Source: Gorsachius magnificus
Lineage: Eukaryota > Chordata > Aves > Pelecaniformes > Ardeidae
DNA length: 64,000 bases
NCBI GenBank assembly: GCA_034008185.1
Contig: CM067081.1
Coordinates: 188,905,510 to 188,969,509 of the forward strand
Direction of reading: 5' to 3'
Of this stretch, positions 37,860 to 49,332 are shown in pieces; within the stretch, counting starts at the first letter, position 1; each line of letters begins with the position of its first letter. The position numbers and the translations under genes were made by a program. Under the pieces are notes generated by a model. It made no database searches. It saw nothing but the letters and a program-made list of their open reading frames with translations, and was not told where the DNA came from.

Positions 37860-38180
37860 CACTCTACATCAAAGGATGCTTAATTGTCCCGGCCATGCAA
37901 GAAGAAAAACAAGATGTGAAGTGCTCAGTTTAATTAGGCCACAACTTTATTAACTCAACTGGGAGCACTACCCGGCAATAAATGCAGGTCATTGTTCTTT
38001 CCTTGATCATTCCCGGTTTTGGAGGACTGCTATTTGCTTCCTTTTTCCAGTCCCAGAGATGGGACCTCACAGTTCTTCCCTTGTATGAGGACTAAGTTAG
38101 GGGATATGTGAAAGAGGGATTTGTCCCTTTGATACCACATATAGATAGTCGTGCAGCTCTCCCTTGCCTGTCCAGTAACT
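37860..38180. other. Unidentified block with AATAAA on both strands
   Basis: Plus strand has cggcaataaatgcagg near 37975 and minus strand has gttaataaagttgtgg near 37950, so polyadenylation-like signals face each way within about 30 bp. The minus strand carries an open frame of about 53 codons between stops, with SHLWDWKKEANSSPPKPG and then CIYCRVVLPVELIKLWPN before TAA. It resembles the 3' end of a transcribed or retroposed unit or part of an LTR, but no family is recognised. Confidence 0.3.
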
Positions 38181-39883
38181 TTCTCTTAACTCCTTGTTTA
38201 AGACAAATATTCAGGGGAAGAAAGAAATGAGAAAAAAAAATTAACTAATTTTGAAAAGGATATTCATACAGTAAAAGAAATAGATGAAGTGTTATTTTAA
38301 GAGCATGAAGATGGGCATCAGAAATGCTCCCATGTGTGTCTGCTGTTTTCTGCAGTGTATCTTAAAAGCAGTACTTTGCTGTTTACTCTATAAGCAATTT
38401 AAGTGATTTTGCATGTGGCAGATGTAGCTACATCTCCAGTGTAAGGCTGTGCTTTGCAACAGAGAGTGCATTGCAGTGTATGAGCTGAGTTTCTCCAGGC
38501 ATGGAGAATGAGGTAATGGGTGCCTCTGGGAAGAAAGCAGCTACTTTGCAATACTAAGCTGATACAAAGGGCCTGTATGGGACTTGAGTATTCAACTTCT
38601 CAGGTTGGCTCATGTTAGACCTATCATCAGGTTTTACTACTTCCTTAAAGAAAAAATAATTTGTATCTCTACAATTAACGAAGCTCTCCCATCATGTAGA
38701 AACAAATACCTCTTTTATCATGCCTGTCCTGTTCCTAAAGAGGATACAAAAAATAAGTGCCAAAAGTTTCTGAAGGGATTCCTGAGCCATTTAAGTAGAC
38801 AAAGTACACCCTCTGAAGCAGTACAGCTGTGCTCCTTAGCGTGCAAGGAACTTTCCACATTCTACTTTTAATAAACAATCAAACTTTTATACCAAACATT
38901 TTCTATAAACCCACATTTTCTAATTAAAAGTTTGTTTTGTGGAAGGAACTCCAGGTGGTATAATTAGTGAAATACATTTTAATGATAAATCTTCCTTGTC
39001 CTATTTTTTTTAATAACAAAAAATGTCCTATGCATTTGAGATGCTCCCTATGGGTTGTATATAAGAGCTTGGTTAATTAGCTAATCAACTTACCCACCTT
39101 ACCTTTTTAAATGTGTCCTGTTTCACAGGTGTAGTCTCAAATTTTATTTGGGATAGAGGAGATAAATAAAGCCTGTAGTGCTCACCCTGGCCTGCACAGA
39201 AGAGATTTTGGGCTGTCCTTTGAATGGCAGTTTCTTAATGGGCACATCAGTCACAGCTCCCAGCCTCTGGTCAGACTACCTTCAAGCTATCCCTGTGCTT
39301 CTTACATCAGGCCTTTCCAAAGCAGAATAACCTATATGCGATAGCATGACTAAAACATTGTTAACTCTCCGTGTATTTCTGAAAAAACCCTTGCAGCCTC
39401 TTACAACTATCCTCTCATTTACTTGTGATTTATTTGATTTTATCTTCTTTTTTTTTTAAAGTTGCAATCAATATATGGGGTTTATAGTACTGCTTTTCTG
39501 CCGTTCTCTTCCTTTGCTTTATTTCTGCTGTATAATTCCAGTTGTTTTGAGGTTTTTACTCTAATACATGGTGAGCGCTCACCAAACCCGCAACTGTTCC
39601 ATGTCCTTCCTTTTTATGTTCTGTCTAAAAAGTTCTTTAGTTTCTGTTCTAGGTGGTCAACTTGTAGCGTCATTCACCTATTCGGGAAAGACAAAGTTAT
39701 ATTATGATTCTGTGAATATCATATGTAGAATTAACTTAAACTCCTCTTTAGGTTTCCAGTTGTTGATGAATGTCAAGAACTTTGTTTACATTGAAAAGGT
39801 TTGGGATTTTTTATATGTTTGGATTTTTCTTTTTCTTTTTTCTTCTTTTTCAGAATAGAACATGGACACACAAACACAGTGTA

Positions 39884-39903
39884 CAAATTAATTAATTAAT
39901 TTG
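39884..39903. repeat. 20-bp AT palindrome of ATTA units
   Basis: A perfect palindrome built from tandem ATTA/TAAT cores, starting caaatta and ending taatttg. It offers several overlapping homeodomain-type TAATTA sites, but may be only a short tetranucleotide repeat. Confidence 0.9.
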
Positions 39904-41374
39904 CCTTGATTTACATAGTAGTTAAAGGATTTTATCTGGGAGTCATTTACACATCTATAGTTTTCATGACTATACCTGTATTATTAATTTAACTGTTCCA
40001 TTCTCATTAGTTTTCCACTGCTTTCTCACACCCCATTCATCCATACATGCAGTAACTTCTTGGCATGTGTCCTCTCTACCATTTTTTAATTCTGCTGACT
40101 GAATTAGGCTGTTTGAGTGATGACATGCAGTGAGATATCCCTCACTGTGTTCTTGGTTTAGGATGATTTCATACATTGCATTCTGCTTGTGCACTGGCTG
40201 CCCAAGGTACCAACTTCATTTGCTGTCTGAAGAGAGTAGCATGCCCAAGTTCATCTGAACAGCAATCACCGAAATGCTGACTACTAAAACTGTTCGGAAG
40301 AGCCCGTATATATTCTGGATTTTTGTTATGGTTTGGCCAATGTAGCTGCTAGGCAGAACTACAGGAGCATATTTTAGTATGAGAGGCAAGAAGAGGAATG
40401 TTTCCAAACCCTCCTCATATTGTGACAAGGTGGACTGTATTTTTTTCAAGGAAGGTAACCAGTGACCAAGCATTTGGATCCAGTCTTAGATTCACCTAAG
40501 TTACTCCTAACATTGATAAGCGAGGGATTATTCTAGACCTTCTCAGTACAGTTCAGCTTCTGGAAGCACCGTTCAAAATGATAGGGAACAAATGTTAATT
40601 GCTGCAAAGACATATCTGGGAGTAAGTGTTGTATGGCCTCTGTTGGTGAGTGCAGTCATATGAAATACATGTTCATTATGTGACCCTTTCTGCCTGCTCA
40701 GATTCCTTCTCCACCTCCTCCTTATTCCCCAATATCATTCTCAAATTCCCCCTTGTAGACAGTGGGTTTCTCTGAAATCCTAGAGCCCTGTAGCACTGAC
40801 CAACGTTACAGACTTTCTACCTGTTTTTCCCATGCTGCTGTCCCATTGACTTCATTCTCCTGAGATCCAAAATCATACATTTTAATCCAGGATTTCTAGC
40901 ATCATTGTCATCTGCTAAGAAAAAGAGCAAAATCAATTGTAAAATCAGTTTGATCACTGCCTTGAGCTTCTAGCTGCTTTTGAGTTTTATGAGGTAAGTA
41001 ATCTCTAAGTATTCTGCAATATCTGTATAGCTTACAAGGTATTTGTGGCTACTTTTACTCAAATCCTTAACATTGAGTCATTGGATTCAATACAATTACA
41101 ATGGGTAGTATTTTGTATTTTATTTTGTGCTAATCTGCTGTGAATAAGGGAAATGCATTGCTCTGTTTTGCGGAGCAGTACCCTTTTTTCTGGAGGCTTT
41201 ATTTCTTCTCCAGATATGCACTAGCCTTATTTTTTCTGACTGGTAAAAGAGCTTCTGTCCCTATGAACACTGTTGACATGAATGTAGTTACAGCTATTCC
41301 TGTCATGTCTGGTATTCCCAATTTACCCTTTGCTTCACTGTTTTATGAAGAATTTTACCGGCTGCTTTGGCAGG

Positions 41375-41399
41375 AAAAAAAAAAAAAAAAAAAAAAAAA
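41375..41399. repeat. A25 homopolymer
   Basis: 25 consecutive A following ctttggcagg. There is no AATAAA within 30 bp upstream, so it is not clearly a retrocopy tail. An open frame that runs through it as polylysine is spurious. Confidence 0.95.
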
Positions 41400-42577
41400 G
41401 AGGATGTACATAGAATATCTGCTTTCTAGAGTAGCTGAAAAATGACAATGGATTTAGTGATGCTATCTTTACGAAGTTGCATGATTACGAAAAATATCTG
41501 CATAGTTGAATGCTCCCTTTGCAGAGGACCTACACAAGATAAAGACCTTCAGAAATTTGTGAAGGAATGGAAAGACTTTATAAATTATTAGAAATTAGGG
41601 AGGAAAGAAAAAAAAAACAAACCTATTACTGATTGGGAAACCTCAAGTGAGGCCAGAGTATAATGATGAATATGAGTGTGCAGTCATCAGTGTATAACAT
41701 GTCCTGTATAAATGTTTTCTTACACCTTGATATTATTAGGAGTTGGTAGTAGTGACCCCACTATAGATATCAGAATGGTTCCTGTATTTTTTAATTTTGC
41801 ATTGATGTACAGACTTAGAACCTGTGGCAGAACAAGCTCTGAAGTGCTGAGTGGAGACATTCATGCTGAACAGATGTGAATGTATGTAAGGAAACCTGAA
41901 GATTTGAGTGGTGTGGGAAGAACCTGTCATTGGAAGTATATGAGGAGGACTTTTACTGTCTGGTACACTCTGCAGAGAGTATGACTGTCTGGGGGACTAA
42001 TACATATTTCCCAGTATATGCTTCCTGTGCGCCCACACTTCTTTTGGAGTCTCTTGCACTACTCTCCCAAATATGCTGTTTACTCCTCTGTTCCCCTTTT
42101 CTTAAAGTTCACAGATGATGAACCAATGTCCTCCCTTACTTTTTCATTGGCTTGGCCAAGACTTCACCAGCTCTTAAGGTCCCTGCCCATGAGTCCCATC
42201 AGTATTTGTTCAAGGGGAAAAACCCCAGCACAAGTAGTTGTTGTTCCAACAGCAGCTCCATACCAGTAGTGGTGTAGCATTTATCTTCCCCTCTTATGTT
42301 TTGTAATATCAGTCCAGCTGCTTATCCTGATCTGGATAAAGGTAAGATGCTTTCCCTCTTATTTTCCTCTGTTATATTCTTTACTGATACTAGTAGATTC
42401 ATGGAAGATAAGCAGAAGATGTGACCTCATAGGTTTTCCTTAGAGTGAAGGATGTTATTTTATAACTCAGGCAGAGAGACCTTTGTCTTTTCTGCAGTCC
42501 CGCATCGATACTGGTGAGCCCCTTAACGGTTATCAAACACTGCTTGCAGTAGTGAAGAAACATGCTTTTTTATTCAC

Positions 42578-42897
42578 AGAATCATAGAATCATAGAATGT
42601 TTTGGGTTGGAAGGGACCCCTAGAGGCCATCTAGCCCAACCCCCCTGCAGTGAGCAGGGACACTGCTAACCAGATCAGGTTGCTCAGAGCCCTGTCCAAC
42701 CTGGCCTTGAATGTTTCCAGGGATGAGGCCTCCACTACCTCTCTGGGCAGCCCGTTCCAGTGTTTCACCACCCTCATTGTAAAGAATTTCTTCCTTACAT
42801 CCAGTCTAAACCTACCCTGCTTCAGTTTAAAACCATTACCCCTTGTCCTGTCACAGCTGGCCCTACTAAAAAGATTTTCCCCATCTTTCCTATAGGC
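42578..42897 (-). mobile_element. CR1 LINE, young, strongly 5'-truncated
   Basis: A CR1 3' fragment of about 320 bp in the same orientation as the copy at 15405-15905. The tail (agaatcatagaatcatagaatg on the plus strand) begins at 42578. Homology to the other copy stops abruptly after cccatctttcctataggc at 42897. Aligned by eye over about 315 bp, the two copies differ at roughly 12 positions, about 96% identity, which places them in the same or sister subfamily. The normal ORF2 stop is changed here: CTG-ATC-TAG in the first copy reads CTG-ATC-TGG, so the frame would run on about 13 codons into the 3' UTR before the next TAG. Plus-strand open frames across this element are antisense shadows. 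Confidence 0.95.
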
Positions 42898-44454
42898 AAA
42901 GCTTTCAAGATGAAACTCAAATCATTGTTGGTTACATTTCAGATATTCTTTGTAAGTTTTTCAATTTTAACAGGAGGTAGGAAATGGAAAGCTCCTGTTT
43001 ATAAGCTGTTAGTATCGGCTTAGCTTTCTAATTTTGGCAGCTGGATTTTAATATGATCATATAAACTTTGCTATTCTAAGGTACAGAACCCAGTCATATT
43101 TAAAAAAAAAAATAAAAATCAAACCATATGAGCAGTAGTATCCATGTGAACTGATGTCTGTGTGGCACAGCAGTTGTGGCACATCCTTTATTTTGGTGGG
43201 TTCATTAATAACACCTTTGTCTTCCTTTTCCATTAAACTTGGAGCAACTTCAGATGGTTGAAGCTCTGTCACATTTGGAGGAAATGGCCCAGAAAATATT
43301 CATATTTGACTGACTGGCAAAATTTGATCATGCAGATCTTCTCTTCCGAAACTGGACTAATAAAGTGACATACAAATTAGCTTGTGTTTTCTTAAACAAT
43401 ATGTTTACATCTATGTTTGTACTTCTCTCTGAAAATATGAAGTCCAAATAATACAGAAATTTTTTTTCCCTGGTATGTAAGAGTATTTTAAATATAAATT
43501 AGTTACTGCTAAACTGTCAGAATATGTTAAGGATGTTTGCCCATGATGCAAGAGTAAGGTTTATCTCTGCAAAATTGACCAGAAAGATGCAACTCGGGTA
43601 GCAAATTTTATTGTGGTAAAGTGAAGAAATGCTAAAGAACAATGCTCTATTTTTTGTTCTAGTTGTAATGGAAAGTGGTGCAATCTCAAATTCAATTTTT
43701 AGGTAACTGTTGAGAAATACTAACTTTTAAACACAATCCCTGGACTCTGCTTACCTTTGGTAGGGTCAAATACCACTTTCTGATGAAGTTCTTTAAGAGC
43801 AGCATAAAGGAAGCCTCTGTATCACCTCATCCAGACTTTTCCTAGATAAGTTTCTGACCTTTCTCTTCCATCTAAAGGAACTGAGGTGATCATGTGCATT
43901 CTTAATCTCAATGGCCAGCTTCAATCCATTGCCATATACAGTAGTACAAAGGGATATGTTTCATGTTCCTTTTTGATTTTGTAAGATTTCATTCACCTCT
44001 TCCTATTACAAAAAAATGTGGATTGTAAGCAGTTTAAATTATTTCAGAATCTGTGCAGGAAGCAAACAAATAATGGTGGGGAGAGTGAAAGAAAACATGA
44101 GGACGACTCCTAGGACTGTTATCATAGCCACCATCTTGGTCAGTCTCTTTTAAGATAATGCTTTACTTTAGTCTTTTAATATATATTCTCCTTCCTAATT
44201 TCGTCAAAAAGAGGACATGTTTGTCTTAATCATCTGGATACAACACTGTCCTTCAAGAGGGACCAAATGCCATTCAGATTGCCTTCTCTGGGATACATGG
44301 TAAGATGCTAGATACAGGTGTATCCAGTTAGAGCAATTCCGCGTTAGGTCCTGCTTTTTCACAACTTTAAATAAGCCAATAAGCAATGTTTTCAATAAAG
44401 ATGCACAGATTTTCAGTCCAGAAGGGACTGAAAGGAATAGAAACTCTAGGATAA

Positions 44455-44520
44455 ATGGGTGAGATGGGAAGGAGGAGGGAGGTAAGAGGGGAGAGAGAAG
44501 AGAGCTGGAAGTGAAAGTGG
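44455..44520. repeat. Purine-rich (GGGA)-like tract
   Basis: A GA-rich low-complexity stretch (gagatgggaaggaggaggga, then ggggagagagaagagag). The wider region 44400-44800 is also purine-rich. Confidence 0.85.
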
Positions 44521-44891
44521 AAATGCAAAATAGGAAAGAATCACTTATTAATATGTTCTTCGATATTAAGTCAGGTTTTTTTTTCAGAATAGAGAAGTAA
44601 CTGGATAAAACAGGAGGCTAAGGGAGAAGTAGAGTGAAAAAATGCACAGAGGAGGAGATTGAAATTAAAGGCAATGCAGGCAGTGTAAGAGAAAAGAAAA
44701 TAAATTCCAGGATCAACAAGCAATCAGATATGTATAAACAAAACTCTTAATATATAGAAGGAAGGACGGAGGTAATGAAGTAAAATGCTAGAAAGATGCA
44801 AGACTAGCCTGAGATAGTTTCTTGTTTGTGTACTACAGACTGCACACATTTCAGTATGTCTGGATTAGATCTGTTATAAATTTGGTGGGCT

Positions 44892-45122
44892 CTAAAGGAA
44901 AGCCATTGCTCTCATGACTTGGTTAAAATGGTTGGATGTTATTGGGCAAACTAGTTTTGCGAATTGCTTGCCAGGGTGGCAGGTAATCACCCCAGTCTTA
45001 ATTTCAGGGCATTTATTCAGGGCATCATCAAAGCACTTCTCAGCTTTTTGACAAAGTACAGTAATAGTTGCAATATTTGATACATCATTTTTTGAAAGAG
45101 CGTATTGGCTTTTAAGTAGCAT
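44892..45122 (-). CDS. Unrecognised 76-codon ORF, protein-like
   Basis: An ATG-started frame of 76 codons that stays open about 15 codons further upstream (to a TAA near 45168). It contains a run of spaced cysteines: LCQKAEKCFDDALNKC and then TGVITCHPGKQFAKLVC. It has no signal peptide or membrane segment. Composition (rich in K, N, A, F) is compatible with either a decayed gene or retro-element fragment or with chance in AT-rich DNA. No splice context or promoter is evident, and I do not recognise a family. Confidence 0.12.
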   Translation of the reverse strand: MLLKSQYALSKNDVSNIATITVLCQKAEKCFDDALNKCPEIKTGVITCHPGKQFAKLVCPITSNHFNQVMRAMAFL

Positions 45123-46706
45123 GAACTTGATCGATGGCCTGGTGATTTTTTTCCTATCTCCACGTTCTATTTAAAGACATCAGAGCTTGAATGTCGGGTA
45201 ACATTTAGCTAAAGGGTCTAATTAAAATCATGTATGAATGTTTGCGGAATATAATGCAGTGACACATATTGGTATTCTAACAATAACTGTAAACCAAGCA
45301 CATAGGGGTATTTTGGAGAGTAACATTCCTTCAGATTACATACATCAGACTTCTCCAGTCTTAACTTCCGTGAACCAGTTCTGGCCATACTGGTACCTCT
45401 TCCTTCAAGGTGCATCTATCACTTCTCTCCAATCCCCAAGTGAATAAACAATGTTTGCCCTGTGCATTTCTGTCCCACTCTGCAGGAAACACACAGTAAC
45501 ATTCTCAAAATGGTCACAGGGGGAGGCAGTCAGGGAGGCAGGTGGTATTCAGGGTTCAGGTTTTTGTTCCCCCTCTGGGAAAAACAGGGGACTAGGTAGA
45601 CTTAATCACTTGATGGATCGTGCATTTGTAAAGTGAACACAAGGGGTGCATTTTTAGTTCATAAGTTCCTGTCCTGTTGAGCTCAACAACCCCAGATTTT
45701 CCAGCTCTGCTTGTGTACTAGAGGAGGGAATTGTTGCTGGTAAAAAGCAATGTCATAATTTAATAGGATTTAAGAATAGGAGGAGAATTAGTTAATAATA
45801 ATAGGTAAGGAAATATTTGTTGTAAGACATGCTGCAAAAATAATTAGAATAAAATGTGCACATTAGGGAAAGGATAAAATTCCTTTGAATTATTCTGCAA
45901 GGTGTCTTTGATCAGACTATGAGTTCTTTGGTGGTGGTGTCTCTTGCTGTGTGGTTCATAGAGTGCCAGTATCAGTGGGGCCTCTCAGCTGATGCTTCCA
46001 GCCACTTGTAGTAAAAATACTAATGAGAATGAAGATAACAACGTCCTGTTTGTTCTCATCCATATTTACTAGTAGAAAGAATAAGCTGTTAACTCAGTGT
46101 ATCTGATGTTGTAATTAAGTAGTTGTCAATGCTTCTGTACAGATGACTTTCTTAAAGAAGCCTAGCCAATCTTAACTAATCCTTTGCCAGGTTTCCTAAC
46201 AATCAAGGGCAGCTTTTTCTAGCTACTCATGTCCTGTATTTCCTGTAACTTCTATTTCTTTAATTAAAAGTTGTTTCCTTCATGATGTCGGTGACCACAA
46301 AAAGCTTAAATAAGTTCCTTCCCTCTCACTGAATGAAAAAGTCAACACTCACCTCCTAAATTTTGTTCTGATATGGTATACCATTTTCAGCTTAATGAGA
46401 CTGGAAGTGCTATTTCATCTTTTTCATGCTCTGCTTAGGCCTTTACACAAGATATTCTCCAGTGTTTACTGGAATGGACTGAGAAGACAGTTACAGAGTG
46501 CAGCCAATGCTTTTTTCAGATGCCTGCTGATGGTATTCTGACTGGGAGAAATATCTCTAAGGAAGCTCTTGACTGCTGTGTTTCACGCAAATGGAAGATG
46601 CTCGGGTGTATTCACTTGAGTTAACCTGGTGCAGGTGTGAACAAAAAAAATCCTATCTGAGCTACCATGTCCTTGTTAGCTCTGACTGTATTGCTAAGGC
46701 ATGGGG

Positions 46707-46814
46707 CGACGTAACGCGCTGTTCTTTATGCTACAGTAAGCTTAGTTGTTCGCAGTGAACTGTAGGAGAGCCTTTACGTACTTCTGAGCGTACACATAAG
46801 AGTGTTCTCGATCG
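46707..46814. other. Isolated CpG cluster
   Basis: Nine CpG dinucleotides occur in 108 bp (four of them within gcgacgtaacgcgc, others in ttcgca, tacgta, gagcgt and ctcgatcga), whereas the surrounding kilobases have very few. GC content is ordinary, so this is not a classical CpG island promoter. It contains several sites that would normally decay if methylated. It may be a hypomethylated regulatory element or a younger insertion. Confidence 0.6.
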
Positions 46815-48040
46815 ATGCTGTAAGACTGGTTGCAAGTGCCAAGAGATTTGTCTGGCTTTTGTCACAGGAAGTGAACCACTCATTTTCTTAAGATAGAAGT
46901 AACAGTTAAAGTGGCAAATAAAACATACCCGGTATCATAATGGTCATTGTATTATTTATTTATCTCATCCTTATCCTTAATTTGTTTTGTCTTTTTATGG
47001 CAACTTTTCTAGAGCAGAGATCTTTCTCATATGTTTTAGTCCATCTATTGCCATATATATGGAATTTTCATACACTGTTACTCTGCAGTACTGCTACCGA
47101 ACTTTTTTTAGCTGTTTAGATTGCTCCCAGATGGGTGGTGCTCTCCTGCATCTTGCCAGTTACATCTGTGGCATATTAAAGCAATCTAGTGTTTCTTCTG
47201 AGGCTGACACAGCACCCATCACTCAGCACCTTTATGTAATGGTATTTTGATACAACTTTGGTTTGGAGAATAGAGTTTAAAGGTGATGGCACTTACCTGC
47301 ACGGAGGCATGGATCCACCCCCTTGGAGTTGGCTGTTGTAAGGGTCCACTGTCAGTCAGTGACCAAAGAGAACAAATGTCTCAGCACCTCTTACTTTGGG
47401 ATTGCATTTGTTTGCATTCCTGCTATCTTTACATTATTTGGAGTGTTTCAAAGCCATAAGAATAACCTCGCAGTCCCTTACTGAGGTAGACCACCATTAC
47501 CTGTATCTCGTGGGTTAGCATTTAAATCTGTGAGATGAATGGGCTGGATTGGAGACATGCTTGGAAACCATGGCTGCTTATCGCCTCTGAAAATCAAATC
47601 CAAAATTATTTTTCTGTCAACAACCAAAACCATGGCTCTTGTGTCCCAGTCCAGTGTTGCATCCTCAGGCTGAGCATTAGCTCATGAAGGTGGGGGGTTT
47701 CTGGGAGGGCCGTTAAGGGACAGAGACACTCACTTTGCCTGAGACAGACCCAGATGGAGAGAGTTACTTGCTACCTGTATGTACCCCAGTGTATTTTTGC
47801 TCCTTTTTCCTCTCTGACTCCATCCCTCTCCCAAATGGCTAAAATGCTAGCTAAAAATAGTTGACTAAATCTAGGAGTACTGTAATAAAAATTAAAAACC
47901 AAATGCTAGTCAGTGAGCACATTGATCTTACTGCTGAGTCTTTCAAGCAGGGTGTACAGCCTGCAAGGAACTACTTTCAGGACTGGAGTTTTTGCAGTTA
48001 AAATTTGTCTGTTAGGAGAAATTTGCCTGTTCAATAAAGT

Positions 48041-48092
48041 GGGGTTTGTCTTTTTTCTTTTCTTTTTTCTTTTTTTTTTTTTTTTTTTTTAA
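48041..48092. repeat. T-rich tract with T21
   Basis: A (T3-6 C)n tract ending in 21 consecutive T at 48070-48090. A simple repeat. Confidence 0.95.
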
Positions 48093-49271
48093 TTTAAGGA
48101 CAGAAAATTTGGTGGAAGTGTGAGGAACAGATTCAATATATGTGAAATATCTACTTTATTAGTACGTTACAGCTGCTGTCACAGAAAAAAACAGAATGGA
48201 ACTCTTCTATTCTTTTTTAATGACAAAGGTAATCACCTTCAAACAAAATCAACACATGCACGAATTTTGAGAAAGATTTGAAGCCACCTTATTTACAACC
48301 CTTTCTTTTTCCTTCAACCTTGACAGTTTCTTCAAATGGCTTATTTTCCTTTAAGTGCTTTATAGTGTATTTGCAAAAATTATTAGGTAATACGGTATAA
48401 TTAATTGTTTAATATCTTTAATGCCGCACTAAAATGGTAATACTCAAGTATTATATATTTCAAATGGAGAGAAAGAAAACTGTGCTGAATTTAGAAAAAC
48501 AGGATTCTTACAAACAAATTATTAGAAGAATTAAGTTCCATATCTGAATAATTTCATTCTGAAGTACAGCTTTACTTCAAGAGTATGAAAGGGATGACAT
48601 TTTCCCTGACTAGAGAAAGAAAAAATGCACATTCTAAAACTGTTTCCCCCATCTTTTCTTATGCAGAGGTTTTATCTGCTGTTTAATGGGTAAACTTACT
48701 GTGAAGTATAGTTGCTTGTTTAACTTTACCCCTATTCAAGTCTTTGATTTTGGCAGGTTAGTTAATTCAAATAAAATTTGTGAAGTTAAGCACTTTCAAG
48801 AAAAGGCATAGGAGAACCTAATTTAACCTAGAGTGTCTCTTTTATTCTTCTGTTATTCATTTGAAGTGCCCTATCAGCTTGAACTGACCAACTTCAGTCA
48901 TTTTTACCCTTTTATTTTTTTCTCTAATGTAAACTGAAATTCCCTGCTGTTCGTGGTATTTTAGTGTTTAGCATCATTTAATGAGCAGGTATCATTAAAC
49001 TTAAAAGGTCCTTTTCTGTATATCTCTGATTAGTTAGTGAAAGAACCAAAGAATTCCTCTAATTTATCTTTGCTTCCTTGTTATGTTTTGATGTTGGCCC
49101 ATTTTATGTTTCAGTGCCTTTTTATGAAATATGAAATTATAATTTTGGTGTGAAAGTAGGACAGAAAGTGGAAAAAAATCTTTGGCACTGCTAAGATGTT
49201 TAAGCTAGTACATCTTGTTTACCAATGAACTAATAGGATACTGTTTATTTTTAAACTTTTACTCATATAAA

Positions 49272-49332
49272 TATGTGTGTGTGCCTGTGTGGGCACGTGT
49301 CTCTGTGTCTACACATATAAATATATATAAAA
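49272..49332. repeat. (TG)n/(TA)n-like low-complexity tract
   Basis: An interrupted TG-rich stretch (atgtgtgtgtgcctgtgtgg) followed by an ATA-rich stretch (acatataaatatatataa). A decayed microsatellite. Confidence 0.85.

Larger units (their letters stand above)
38181..42577. other. Unique non-coding DNA
   Basis: No gene recognised. Contains the palindrome at 39884, the A25 run at 41375, and a GC-moderate patch at 41.9-42.3 kb. Frames of 80-100 codons here lack domains. Confidence 0.6.
42898..46706. other. Unique non-coding DNA
   Basis: Apart from the protein-like frame at 44892-45122 and the purine tract at 44455-44520, nothing is recognised. Near 45685-45730 the phrase ctcaacaaccccagattttc resembles a CR1 segment, but too short to call. 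Confidence 0.55.

Noticed and set aside
41300..41400. Poly(A) tail of a processed pseudogene
   Set aside because: No AATAAA shortly upstream, no recognisable coding sequence and no target-site duplication.
41140..41445. 101-codon frame ending in polylysine
   Set aside because: The lysines come from the A25 homopolymer, and the frame starts at a non-ATG codon.
42650..43023. Plus-strand frames of 81 and 87 codons
   Set aside because: They are antisense to the CR1 copy at 42578-42897. The same antisense peptide occurs over the other CR1 at 15504-15719.
45685..45730. Short CR1-like phrase (ctcaacaaccccag ...)
   Set aside because: Only about 45 bp of weak similarity, with no flanking CR1 sequence.
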